From: Rodentolepis nana
Lineage: Eukaryota > Platyhelminthes > Cestoda > Cyclophyllidea > Hymenolepididae
Length of the DNA: 17,991 nt
Reading direction: 5' to 3'
Assembly (NCBI GenBank): GCA_900617975.1
Contig: UZAE01000810.1
Span: 1-17,991 of the forward strand
Shown: piece after piece, positions 1 through 9,922 of the stretch
How the letters are laid out: each line of letters begins with the position of its first letter
Position numbering within the stretch: position 1 is the first letter of the stretch
Program-made: the position numbers and the translations under genes
The notes under the pieces: generated by a model
The model's database searches: none
Seen by the model: only the letters and a program-made list of their open reading frames with translations
What the model was told of the DNA's origin: nothing

Positions 1-1112
1 TATTTAAAATCGGCAATGACTTAGTTGCCAACCTAATATTTTCGTATATCTTCATCACAGTCGGTACAGACTGAAGTACTTCATCGAAATCAGGTAATAT
101 GTTGTGAAGGTGCCGGCGTGACAGTGTTTGAGCACTCTGTAAAATTGTTGACTTTGAACACGAATCGAATTGTCAAATGTCTTGATATAATAGGCTGTCA
201 ATAGCTTTGCTTGTGTATTTTTTATTTGCACTTCGCCTATACGTTAACCTTCGCATGTTAGCCATGTGATTTTGCTCTTGCCTGTTGCACAATGTAAAAA
301 TGAAGAGAATTCATACATTGAGTCAATTTGGTAAAGAGATTATATTGTTTTAACCAGATATCCATCATCCTTTTTCATCTTTTCGATTTCGCTTTTCATT
401 TATGATTTCACTAAGGCCAAATTACTGGCCAAAATGTGAATATTATATCATTTATATTATTTCCAAGTATTATGATTTTGAACATAATTTCCGCCCTTAG
501 ATAATTATTTTTAGGCGATAGTAAAGCCCGTTCGGTTATCTAATCGCACAGTTTAAATCTCCCACCACGTGTCTAATCTGCTTTGCACGAAATTGTTGGC
601 CGACAGCGCTTATCTCAAAAGGCGAACAAATAAGCACGATATGTTCGCACATTTTTGGTCATCTGCCTGCTTCCATCAAATTTGAACATATTTCCAAAAA
701 ACTCTTTGGGGTGACATAAAAAAATGAACTGATAGTTGTGCAGAAATAATGACAGGTTGTAGAGTGCAAACAGGATTAGCAGGTGCGAATGACAGGTGGA
801 GAGAATAAGGTGTTTTCTCCTAGGGTCACTACCGTGGCGCTAACTGGGATTTTGACTGATGTAAGTCACTAGCCATGTTTCCTAATATGCCTGAAACCTA
901 TCATCCTAAGCTGCATAGTTATCTGCCTCAATGTAGGACAAACGGATGCAACTATGCAATTATGGTGCAAAAAAAGGTTGTGCTTGTAGGATTTGCCTCA
1001 CGTAGGATTAACCCAAACCACATAAATAAGGAAGGGTTTTCTAGACACATACTCTGTCCATAGGTATGTCGAAATATAAAATTCTTAACAATATCACAGA
1101 TTACTGCTGGTC
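1..1112. other. AT-rich intergenic or intronic sequence, no confident gene
   Basis: I see no gene, RNA or repeat I can support here. Two very short blocks have splice-like borders: 61-93 (after ATCACAG, before GTAATA) and 824-860 (after a pyrimidine-rich TTTTCTCCTAG, before GTAAGT). They are too short to call. The open frame at 875-1063 has no recognisable motif and ordinary composition for chance. Confidence 0.5.
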
Positions 1113-1130
1113 GGATGCAAAATATTTATT

Positions 1131-1451
1131 TATTTCAAATGGCAGGCATTTTGATGGTTATCATTAGCCCTTTAGCCGACTTCAGGCTTCACAGAGGAGG
1201 AGGGGGGAACATCAAAGTGAAAAAAAGTCGAGAGGGGGGACAGAGTAATGAATCACAGATGTAGAAGAGACAGACAGGCAAAATGTTGAGTAAAAGGTGA
1301 GGCGAGATCTGCTGAAATGGTGGAATATGACATACAGTGGGGTGATGGTAGTTAGAATTCAGAAGTCAACTACCAGTTAATAGACCTTTTTGCCGTATGA
1401 GTATACGTTGCCCAGGGTGTACCACGTAGAGGTAAGTCTATCACACACCCC
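1131..1451 (-). mobile_element. SINE-like retroposon, copy 1, full length
   Basis: First of nine copies of a ~320-bp repeat. The element 5' end is at the right (GGGGTGTG read on the minus strand) and the A/T-rich 3' tail (AAATAAATA on the minus strand) is at the left. A perfect 18-bp target-site duplication, GGATGCAAAATATTTATT, flanks it at 1113-1130 and 1452-1469. A defined 5' end, an A/T-rich tail, no coding capacity and a long target duplication together indicate target-primed reverse transcription of a short non-coding RNA. I do not recognise the family by name. The E-box found in other copies is mutated here to CACGTA. Confidence 0.85.
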
Positions 1452-1685
1452 GGATGCAAAATATTTATTGTCTGATGAAAATGGACAATTGTGAGTGAAT
1501 TTGCACTTTTTTCTCAAATGATTTTCATGAAAAAAGACTACAGAATTCAAGATGAAGCTTACAATTTGTAATGCGAAATAAAAATAATCTGAAGAGTGGC
1601 AAAATGTGCATGCTTAAAATAGAGTAAGATGATTTAAAATTTAGATAATTTATTAAATTTTAATAAAGCATTATCAATTTTCTAG

Positions 1686-2310
1686 TTTTGGAGCACATCC
1701 ATTAAATAGCAATCGGCGACAGACGCTGGGTCCGTTGGATAAATTAAATTTTCACTTTTCACGAAGATCGAACTTCAATCTTCTCCACCAGAAACACCAT
1801 CAAGTGACCAATGCGGCCTTCGATACAGATGAATCTGAGTCAGCATCTACGCACGTAACTTCTGTTCATCAACAGGTTTCACCTCTCCCTGGAGACGCAG
1901 TTAGTCCCCAACCTCAATCCATTACCACCACATATCCACCAATTCTTCAGATCAATGAAATCGAGGCTCACGATATGGATGAGCATTCGGAAGTGATGGA
2001 AAGTTGTTACAGTGCGGAGGGTGACACGGAAGATATTGAAACACCAGTCAAAAAAAAGAGACGGAGAAGGAAAAGGACTCCTGATGTCGCTTCAGTTTAC
2101 CCACGATCTTCAGAGGCACTTTCAGCTGTGGCAACTTCTGTTAATAGTACTTGCGGATTGGTGCGCAGAAACTCATACTGTCCTACACGGTTGATGCCTC
2201 CGGACACAGAACAGCTCCTAGTGCCTGAAAGGAAAGCCAGAAGTGAAAATGGGAGTCAACTTACGATTATCAGAACTTCAAGTGAACGACGGTTCTATGT
2301 GAGTCATGTG
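1686..2310 (+). CDS. Internal coding exon of an unidentified disordered protein
   Basis: This is the longest coding block in the window, about 208 codons open across the whole exon. The intron before it ends in CAATTTTCTAG at 1685. The first base completes a split codon and the reading frame is set by codons from 1687. The exon ends at CATGTG|GTAAGT (2310), with a second possible donor GTGAGT at 2299; both close in phase 0. It has no initiating ATG, so it is internal. The protein is rich in Ser, Thr, Pro, Glu and Asp, which suggests disorder. It carries a basic run KKKRRRRKR that could be a nuclear localisation signal, several RRxS-type possible kinase sites, and RRFYVSHV at its end, containing RFYV. 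RFxV is the docking motif read by the C-terminal domain of SPAK/OSR1 kinases and occurs in WNK kinases and SLC12 transporters. That link is only a weak inference. I recognise no folded domain. Confidence 0.72.
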
Positions 2311-4192
2311 GTAAGTAATGAGCAAATAAATGATTCCAGTTTTCATACTAAGATGATGTAAAATTAACGACAGAAGTGACGAGAATTCTAAATTTAGAAA
2401 GTGAAGCAAACCAAAGGCATCTATCATAAAGTTTGAGATAGTAAGTTATTCAAACTACACTTGAAATCTATCCATCGGTTGATTCAAACTGAGAAAGGAA
2501 TTGTTCAAAAGAGGAAAGACAAAATACTCCTTTCTCCAATATTAACGGCTCCAGAGTTGACATGGTAAAGGCAAAAATCTTTTGATTACTATCTAGCCTT
2601 AATATTATTCATACAATTAGCTCCAAAAGACAATTCGGCTCTTCGTTATGCATCGAAACCTTTCTCTCTCTTTAAATTTCGGCCTACAAGACATTTTGCT
2701 GTGCCTGCAAAATTACAAAGTTAAGTACAGTCTTCTCTGTCTATAGCAATTTGCGATAGAAATAAAACGATTGTTTAAATCTTGACTAGAATTATATACA
2801 AGATTTACAATTAGTCCGTGTTTTACGTGTGTAAATTAGAAATGACATAATTTTCTTCAATTATTCTTTACTATTTTAGTTTCAAAATGCGATTGGACTA
2901 ATACAAGCCTTTTATTTATCATTGAAAGTGGAAATTTTATTCATCTTATTAGAAAAAATTAAATTATTAGATTTAAGATTTTAGTTTTTAAACTTCCGAG
3001 AATTTCGTTAAAGTTTGTTCTCACTTTTCAATCCATTGAGCTAGTTTACTAAATGAAGAATTTTAGATGCTTCATTCAGTTTTCTGATAAATTGAAGTTC
3101 AAAATTATTCAGATCATGTTTGAACGGGATTATTAACGTCATCGAGATTCAAAAAAACATTTTCGATTTTTATTTAAATTAGTTTAAAGTAACTCTTATT
3201 TTGGATAATTTAATATTTTAGCTGTTATAATTCTAATAATTGCAAATATTTCAAGACCTATCAATGATTCTCATCCCTATCGCACTTTTTAATCCGAAAA
3301 TACGGCAATACATTTTGCATAGTGCCACTGTAGATTTTAAGTAGGCATTTCTCTTCTTTCAAAGTGTATTTTTAAAATTTCAACGGAAAGTGGTTACTAT
3401 TCTGCAAGGTAGATCAGGTTGCTAGGCAAAGAGAAAGATTAAGACACTTAGAGTTCATTCTCTTTCATAAGGGGGGGGTGGAGGACTTGTAGAGAGATGA
3501 AAAAAACAATTTAATGCTCATTTCATCTTTGCCGCAATATTTTGAATGGTGCCACAACTGAAATACTTCAGAAAATAATTATCCTGAAGCCCTCTGTTAT
3601 GTGTAAATATCGAATAAAAATACAGCAGTATAATAGACGTATTTTACTTTTAAATTTTCACATAATACGATTCAGCAAGGAACCTGATGCCAGGATGATA
3701 GAACTCACTTTTTTCTTATACCCCTTTCAGTTATGAAGCAATTTCAAGGAATCGACTGATTAGATATTTGAGACTTTACAAATAAAATCGGCCCTTAGAT
3801 AGAAGTATTTTCGTCGGCAAAACTGAAGAAAATCGAAGAGCCTCCACTAGAGTTTTTATTATCGATTCGATTTAGATAATTTCAGCTAACAAAAATTCAA
3901 CTCGGTTCTATGCGTATCTCTAAATAATACTCCCAGAATTCATTGAAAGAATTTATTCATGAACTTACTGAGGCATATTTGTTCAATACCATCTATTGAC
4001 TTAAATCTACCAGTATCTGGTCAGAAGTTAGACATCCACCTATTCCGGTCTTGTTACTAGGCTTATATGCTAGTTGCCTAAATCATATTTGTCCAAAGGT
4101 GTAAATATTATGTCGTCTCATGTCACCCAGCCATCTAATAGGAAAAAATCATGATTTTTCATTTTGGGAAAGTAGATGAATCGGCTAACGTT
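2311..4192. other. Probable intron, no supported features
   Basis: AT-rich sequence downstream of the exon at 1686-2310. It contains an eight-base G run near 3473. The open frame at 3542-3736 has the Ile/Lys/Phe-rich composition expected from random AT-rich DNA. I see no splice-bounded exon, RNA gene or repeat copy. Confidence 0.5.
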
Positions 4193-4430
4193 TAACCCTT
4201 AAACGCTCTATTTATTTTTTTTTTAAAAAAAGCCCCCAACTGCACTGATGCAAGTCTCACAGGCGACTGATGCCGCCGACGTGATGAGTTTTGGTGGTGG
4301 TATCAGGCGAAGGTCATAGACACGTATTGAACGCGCTTCAAACGACAAAAGCGTTTACTGCTATGAGATTAGTACTAATTGAGCGTATTTTATAAGAGGA
4401 TCTTAGGGTACCAAGGGCGTTAAAGAGTTA
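4193..4430. mobile_element. Possible small inverted-repeat element (MITE-like)
   Basis: TAACCCTTAAACGC at 4193-4206 and the reverse complement of 4417-4430, TAACTCTTTAACGC, match at 12 of 14 positions. They bound 238 bp that is more GC-rich than its surroundings. The interior holds a T-run/A-run palindrome around 4215-4231 and no reading frame of note. No clear target-site duplication is visible, so this could be a chance pair of short inverted repeats. A single copy in the window gives no internal comparison. Confidence 0.28.
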
Positions 4431-4904
4431 GTAGTTGAAATTTTGTTGGAAACAACCAGAAAGCGTCAAAATAAAGAGTCAATCTATATTTTTCGTTCGG
4501 ATATGAATTGTGAAATCTTCACCTAAGGGGAACTTGATAATTAATATCATCAATTCTAATCCTCCGAGTAATTAGGCAGAATAAAATGTCTGCTGACTGG
4601 TTGCTCGATTATAATGATCGATTTCGCCACTTGATTTCATTACTTCTTTGAAAACCGCAAAAGCAGCTTAATTTTACAAGATCTTGAGCAATTTCTTGGA
4701 ACGTAGTGTGATGTACTTTACATAGCAGAGTTCACCTACTCGAGTTTCCCACAATCTGGGTATGGGTTTTCTCAGGGATGAATATATCTTGACTAAATAC
4801 AATAATTATTTCAAATTGACATTAGCCAATGCAATAATAGCCTAAATGGAGATTTTTTGGTGAATGTTAGAAATGTATAAACGTCGTATATTTTTTTATT
4901 GCAG

Positions 4905-4964
4905 ACTTCGTCGAATCCACTTGACGTAGTGAAATCGAGCAAACCCTTGAGCGGTTCTGTGGCG
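4905..4964 (+). CDS. Weak candidate coding exon
   Basis: A strong acceptor (TTTTTTTATTGCAG) ends at 4904. Reading in phase 0, as required after the exon ending at 2310, gives TSSNPLDVVKSSKPLSGSVA up to a modest donor GTATTA at 4965. If it is not spliced, the frame ends two codons later in TAG at 4971-4973. In that case this would be a terminal exon, and an AATAAA lies at about 5304. Length and phase fit, but the block is short, has no homology I can recognise and could be intronic noise. Confidence 0.27.
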
Positions 4965-5097
4965 GTATTATAGGGCTGCAAATCAGTACACCCAAGAGAC
5001 ACCTCTCAATCCAAAACAGTAAACTTTTATTCATTGTGCCTACGCGTCAAACAGATCCTTTTTGTCCCTTTTTCTCCCCGAATTAGATTTGGGATAA

Positions 5098-5126
5098 GTA
5101 TGTGTGTGAGTATGTGTGTGTATATG
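5098..5126. repeat. Imperfect (GT)n microsatellite
   Basis: Short tract of GT/AT dinucleotides with GTATGTGTGTGA-type interruptions. No further significance is seen. Confidence 0.8.
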
Positions 5127-5805
5127 CAAAACAGAGAACCTCCAAATCTCCCCCATCCCCAAACCCAAATGGCTCATCTCGATTACCCGAATTCCCACCC
5201 CAATCTCACATAATTTAACACTGATATGTACACTGTCCAACCCCTCGCTTCTTCCATTTTAACTCCCACCTTCCCTATTCACAACTGATTTCATATTCAC
5301 GAATAAACGGAAATACAGGCTAAATAATCGGTGTTTTTATTAAGTTAAAAGCCAATGCCAAATCTTTTAAAACAAAATTTTGAGAGGTCTTTGGAACAGA
5401 TGGCAGCTTTAACTTAACTTGCATTTGGAAAGGGCACGATAAAACGAACTTAAAAGAAAGTAAACAATCCGAGCAAGACTTGTAATGTTTTTGTTTTAAG
5501 ATTGTGAAAAGCAATTTACTAAGTAATTGTAATATTTTCAGTGACGACACAGCTATGATATTTCCATAATAAATTTCCTCCTAACCTTGAAAAAAAGAAG
5601 GTTAGATCAGTGTGAGGCATTCCATTTCATGAGGTCTTCACACCGAGCGGTATTCCCACTGTAGATAAAATTGCGACTTACTATCACTTTAGTTCATTCC
5701 TATCGCATATGATAAAAATGTAATCTAAATATTAATATGTACCTAAAAGGCAAGTAAATTGAGTCTGAAATAAAATTAATTATTTAATTTTCCACCTTTT
5801 TTTAG

Positions 5806-5861
5806 ATAAGATTGGCAGCATCTGCCACCATGCAGAACGCCCAAGGAGAACCAGCGATCGC
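5806..5861 (+). CDS. Weak candidate coding exon
   Basis: A long pyrimidine tract and acceptor, CCACCTTTTTTTAG, end at 5805. The phase 0 frame reads IRLAASATMQNAQGEPAIA and is noticeably more GC-rich than its flanks. Leaving at GC|GTATTG (5861) gives two leftover bases, which fits the one-base start of the candidate exon at 10584. The donor is weak. Unspliced, the frame stops at TGA 5866-5868, so a terminal exon is possible. The internal GCCACCATGC is a good Kozak context and could be an alternative start. I do not recognise the peptide. Confidence 0.3.
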
Positions 5862-5897
5862 GTATTGATGTTATATTCCAAGATTGGGGTCAAACAT

Positions 5898-6308
5898 ATT
5901 TATTTCAAATGTCAGGCGTTTTGATAGTTATCATTAGCCCTTCAGTTGACTTCGAGCTTCACAGAGGGAACGAACATCAATGTGACAAACAGTGGAGAGG
6001 AGGGGGGGGGGGGCAGAATAATGATTCACAGATGTAAAAGAGACAGACAGACGGACACAAAGGCATAGAAAAGGTAAAATGAGTACTGTGGAAGGTGTCG
6101 AATATGACATACAGTAGGGTCATCGTAATTTAATGTCAGGAGTCAACTGCCAGTTAATAGACTTTTTTGCCGTATGAGGATACGCTGCCCAGGGTGCATC
6201 ACGTGGAGGTAAGTCTATCGCAACAACTGCCAGTTAATAGACTTTTTTGCCGTATGAGGATACGCTGCCCAGGGTGCATCACGTGGAGGTAAGTCTATCG
6301 CACACCCC
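5898..6308 (-). mobile_element. SINE-like retroposon, copy 2, with internal duplication
   Basis: Same family and orientation as copy 1, with the 5' end at the right (GGGGTGTGCGATAG on the minus strand). It is longer than the other copies because an 80-bp block is duplicated in tandem (6144-6303). It also has the longest G run of the family, 12 G at 6002-6013. Flanks ATTGGGGTCAA and ATTAAGGTCAA are similar and may be a decayed target duplication, but this is not decisive. Confidence 0.85.
6144..6303. repeat. Perfect 80-bp tandem duplication inside copy 2
   Basis: Bases 6144-6222 recur without a mismatch at 6224-6302, a period of 80. The unit runs from CAACTGCCAG to GTCTATCGCA and covers the 5' end of the element, including the CACGTG box. 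Other copies have the unit once. Since copies of the family differ at many positions, complete identity implies a recent duplication. Confidence 0.95.
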
Positions 6309-7580
6309 AATTAAGGTCAATTTTAGTGTGGAGATAAGGATAGACTAGGGTGTTAGTATTTTATTACAAAACGCTTTTAAGGAGTATCTCAAGTGATTTA
6401 TAGCCGTACTCAAGCATCTCAAATGCTTACAAAACAATATTGTTAACATCAGTTAATAAAGGGAAAGAATAGCATAACTAGTCACTACTATACACAATCC
6501 TGAAAAAAAGTTCATTATAATGTTGATTTTATTTTAGATTATCCAATTTATATCTTTATATTTGAGCATTTCCAGTTCTTTTTAATTAAAACACAAGGCA
6601 AAAGAATTAGCATATTTCGATACAATGATTGAATGTTTGTATTTATAATATCATCTCAAGTTAAGTGACCTTTCTCTCCGATTTCGTATGAAAATGCTTA
6701 GGGAAGGCCTATATACTAGTTAATGTGAGCGATCGACCCTACTATGAGAATCAGTAAAAACTACCAATAACCATTTACGGTGTGCGTAAAATACAATAAA
6801 ATACTCTGGTATAGAATTAGACCATCTTAAAGTAACAAGAATTATTGATTCTAATTAAAGTCCAAATTGAAAAAATGTTCTTTTTTCCATTTAAATTGAA
6901 ATGACTTAGGTTTCGGAATGGTTATTATTACTGTACAGAAGAATTTAAAGAACACCAAATTATTCAAGCCATAGCGTTCTGGTGCAAAAAGTGGCGAAGC
7001 ATTTCAGGAACAGATGAGACAGGGTGGGGTTTGAGTGCAGATACATATAATGCTTCCTGATGTAAAGTCTCATCTTAGTTTCTCAGTTGTGAAAAAATTT
7101 CTTTCCTAGTGTTCGAATGCTACAGAGCTCATTTGTCTTGATCAAACACGTGGATGTCTTTGTGAATTCATGTCCTCAAGTTTCTAAACTTACCTGTTCG
7201 ACCTAAAACTTATTCACAATACTTTAATCTCTTTTTTAGGTGCATACCCCCAAGAAGGGAGTAAATACGGGCCACACCCAGTCTCATTGCATTGACTGTA
7301 CTCATTTGAAATATTAAAATTTATTGGGTGGTAATAGATTCAGAGAAGGCATTCAGTTGTTAATTGAGTAAAATTGGCATTATATTTGAATATGTCGATC
7401 CTTCTCTCTGATCAAGTGGGTTTCAAAATAATTGTTTTAGTAATTTCGAAGTTAGCAACCGCTACATAAACAAATGATTCCAAAATACATTTAGTTTTTA
7501 CTTAATTTTCTTCATTTTTTCCTACTAGTTTTATTAGCCAAAATCAAATTACGTCAATGTCATTTATAATTCTAGAGATG
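6309..7580. other. Intronic or intergenic sequence, one possible acceptor
   Basis: AT-rich sequence without a supported gene. A strong acceptor-like TTAATCTCTTTTTTAG ends at 7239. The phase 0 frame after it runs 25 codons to TAA, but no good donor follows, so I do not call it an exon. No repeat copy is found here. Confidence 0.5.
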
Positions 7581-7652
7581 GCCGTAATAGTCTAGTGGTT
7601 AGGACATCGCGTTGTGGCCGCCAGAACCCAGGTTCGAATTCTGGTTACGGCA
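7581..7652 (+). tRNA. tRNA-His (anticodon GTG)
   Basis: A 72-nt cloverleaf can be folded. The acceptor arm GCCGTAA pairs perfectly with TTACGGC, and the discriminator base is A. The D arm contains TAGTGGTTAGG, a good A box. The anticodon loop TTGTGGC puts GTG at 7614-7616. The T arm contains GGTTCGAATTC, a good B box. A G lies at 7580, just before position 1; tRNA-His carries an extra G at -1, usually added after transcription. One anticodon-stem pair is a C-C mismatch (28-42), so this copy may be slightly decayed or a pseudogene. Compared with the usual animal acceptor GCCGTGA/TCACGGC, both sides of a pair have changed to A-T, which argues for past selection. It could instead be the head of a tRNA-derived retroposon, since repeat copy 3 starts 33 bases later. 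Confidence 0.85.
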
Positions 7653-7680
7653 TGAGAAGATGGACAGTTATGTGGGTTAC

Positions 7681-7685
7681 TTTTT
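7681..7685 (+). terminator. Pol III terminator of tRNA-His
   Basis: A run of five T on the coding strand, 28 bases after the tRNA 3' end. It is the only T run of four or more between the tRNA and the repeat. It abuts the first G of copy 3. Confidence 0.6.
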
Positions 7686-7857
7686 GGGGTGTGCCATAGA
7701 CTTACCTCCACGTGGTGCGCCCTGGGCAACGTATATAATGTCTATAAACCGGCTGTTGATTTCTCACTTCAAACTGCCATGACCCCACTGCATGTCATAT
7801 TCGACTACTTCTAACGCCTGCCATTTGATATAAATAATAATGTAAATAAATAATAAT
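7686..7857 (+). mobile_element. SINE-like retroposon, copy 3, internally deleted
   Basis: Plus-oriented copy beginning GGGGTGTGCCATAGACTTAC and ending in an ATAA/TAATAATG-rich tail. About 160 bp of the middle is missing: sequence passes from the ...CGACTACTTCT region directly to the ...CGCCTGCCATTTGATA 3' end. It keeps the CACGTG box. Its tail, here AAATAAATAATAAT, was later split by copy 4. No target duplication of its own is clear. Confidence 0.8.
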
Positions 7858-8175
7858 TTATTTATTTATACCAAATGGCATGCATAGTTATCATTAGCAC
7901 TTTAGTTAACTTCAGGCTTCACAGAGGGAGAGGAACATCAAATCGAAAAAAGTCGAGATTTGGGGGGGACAGATGAGTGTTTTAAAGATGTAAAAGAGAC
8001 AGGCACAAAGGCAGAGAAAAGGTATGGTAAATAATGCGGAAGTGGTGGTATATGACATAGAGTGGGGTCATGGTGGTTTGAAGTGAGAAGTCACCTGCCA
8101 GTTAATAGACTTTTCGCCGTATGAGTATACGTTGCTCAGGGTGCACCACGTGGAGGTAAGTCTATCCCACACCCC
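7858..8175 (-). mobile_element. SINE-like retroposon, copy 4, nested in the tail of copy 3
   Basis: Full-length minus-oriented copy. A perfect 14-bp duplication AAATAAATAATAAT flanks it (7844-7857 and 8176-8189), and this sequence belongs to the tail of copy 3. Copy 4 therefore inserted into copy 3 and is the younger of the two. It shares diagnostic bases with copy 6, such as GGTATGGTAAATAATG and TATGACATAGAGTGGG. Confidence 0.88.
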
Positions 8176-8189
8176 AAATAAATAATAAT

Positions 8190-9590
8190 GTAAGACCTAA
8201 ATTAGGATGGAGGAAAAATGTAATTTATCATAAAATTTAACTTCAAAATTTTAACAAAACAGCTATTTTCAAATATCTTCAAAAGAAAATGAATCTACTT
8301 TTTTTACAACTCTACGAACGCTAATTTTACTCGTTAAATTTTAATTTTATTTTTTTACCATGTATCGAACTGCTACACGAATAAGCCCCGGCTAAATCTC
8401 CCGCAATCACTAAGGCAACATATCCCAGTGGAGAAAGGCTCACGGACTGAGTTAAGCCACCTTAGTGATATAGATAGTATTGAGAGTATAGTGCTTATTA
8501 CAATTTATGCTCGCGTCAAAGATACTTATTTTTTGAATGCATTTATCGTTACGCGAATGAACCTTAATGGCTGATTAGTCCACAAGTTCTCTGCACGCAC
8601 TACCGCACCCTAAAGAACGTTCAAGTGTGCATGAAATTGCTTAGATTAATCCACAAGAAAATAAAACAGAGTTATAAGTGAAAGCATGCTTACGCAAATC
8701 CTTTGACTTCAGTGAAAGATAGCATAAGTATTTGTTAATAATTACATTAATAGGGATTTAATTTTGACAAAAAAATTTTGGCTTATTTTTATCTAAGTAT
8801 TTTATAGTTAAGTAAAATTAAAATCTCAAACTAACTTTTACACCAGTAAAGTTGCATAACAGATGTAGGTTTCTCAATCGCAGTGTGATGATACTCTAAG
8901 GTGTTAAATATCTTCCAATTTAGTTTTTCATTATTCTACACATAGGAGAGATAATGAAATTAATTGGAATGAGCGATCAACATGATTAATAATCCAGTCA
9001 GTGAACACTGGACATTTAGGACAAGATATTGCTGCGATCCAGAGAGAAGGAATCACGTGAGAAGAATTTCTGAACATTGTCACATATTTTGTACACAAAT
9101 ACAGTGTAGATGACAATCACAGATATATATATATATATATATGGATTTATTCTATTTGAATCCACCGCCTATTAATAGAATGTTATTGCAGTGATGGTGT
9201 AAATGGCAATCAAAATAACCTTGACTCTTAAAACTAAATTCACCTGTTTTAAGATTATGACAAATGTCCGGATGGTGAATTTCGTGACTGACTTTCATAA
9301 GTAAAAATGTCAAAGCCGCTCTGACGATTGATATTTTTTTCCCAAAGCCAATATCCTCACTGAGTTAGTTCTTAACAACTTAATGGGAATGATCGATTTG
9401 GAAGAGAAGTTGACATAATCAATAAAGCACCCCAATTCCAAAAATAGCTTTGCCTATTTTATGAACCCAGTTCTTGTGATATCAAAGCAGACTAGGTAAC
9501 TTCTGAGGAGTATTTGGTGTGAATCTTGTTTTTATGTTTATTTAACGTTAATACGATAATTGATAAAATATTATTATTTCTTAAGTATAT
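8190..9590. other. Intronic or intergenic sequence
   Basis: No supported gene. It contains a 10-bp perfect inverted repeat, ATCACTAAGG at 8406-8415 and CCTTAGTGAT at 8460-8469, with a 44-nt loop in a locally GC-richer patch, and an AT microsatellite at 9123-9142. The minus-strand open frame at 8931-9116 shows no recognisable motif. Confidence 0.5.
9123..9142. repeat. (AT)n microsatellite
   Basis: Ten AT units in uninterrupted alternation. Confidence 0.95.
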
Positions 9591-9907
9591 TTATTTCAAA
9601 TGTCAGGCGTTATGATAGTTATCATTAGCCCTTTAGTTGACTTCAGGCTTCACAGAGTGGAGAAACATGAAAGTGAGAAAAATTAGAAAGGGGAGCAGAA
9701 AAGTGATTCAAGGATGTAAAAGAGATAGACAGACTCAAAGGTTGAGAAAAAGGTAAGGTGAGTACTGCGAAAGTGGTGGAATATGATATACAGTTGGGTC
9801 ATGGTAGTTTGAAGTCAGAAGTCAATTGCCAGTTAATAGACTTGTTTTCCGTATGTGTATACGTTGCCCAGGGTGCACCACGTGGAGGTAAATCTATTCC
9901 GCACCTC
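9591..9907 (-). mobile_element. SINE-like retroposon, copy 5
   Basis: Full-length minus-oriented copy. Flanks ATTTCTTAAGTATAT (9576-9590) and ATTTACTAAGTATAT (9908-9922) match at 13 of 15 positions, an aged target duplication. The 5' end has decayed from CACACCCC to CGCACCTC on the plus strand, and the family GTAAGT motif is GTAAAT here. A (TA)n tract at 9918-9931 has grown out of the right-hand duplication. Confidence 0.87.
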
Positions 9908-9922
9908 ATTTACTAAGTATAT

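Noticed and set aside
61..93. Possible 33-bp micro-exon between ATCACAG and GTAATA
   Set aside because: Phase could fit the exon at 1686, but 11 codons carry no usable coding signal and such spaced signals are common by chance.
824..860. Possible 37-bp exon after TTTTCTCCTAG and before GTAAGT
   Set aside because: Good splice signals, but the end phase does not fit the next exon and the length is too short to judge.
2012..2194. Second frame inside the 1686-2310 exon
   Set aside because: Shadow of the longer frame, no motif.
1735..2361. Treating the long frame as a complete gene starting at 1735
   Set aside because: The codon at 1735 is TTG. The frame continues upstream to the acceptor at 1685 and a clear donor lies at 2310, so it is an internal exon.
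5320..5550. Minus-strand 76-codon open frame
   Set aside because: Leu/Lys/Phe-rich composition typical of AT-rich chance frames, no splice borders and no motif.
7240..7317. Terminal exon after the strong acceptor at 7239
   Set aside because: The 25-codon frame ends in TAA, with no donor and no recognisable peptide; two other frames are comparable.
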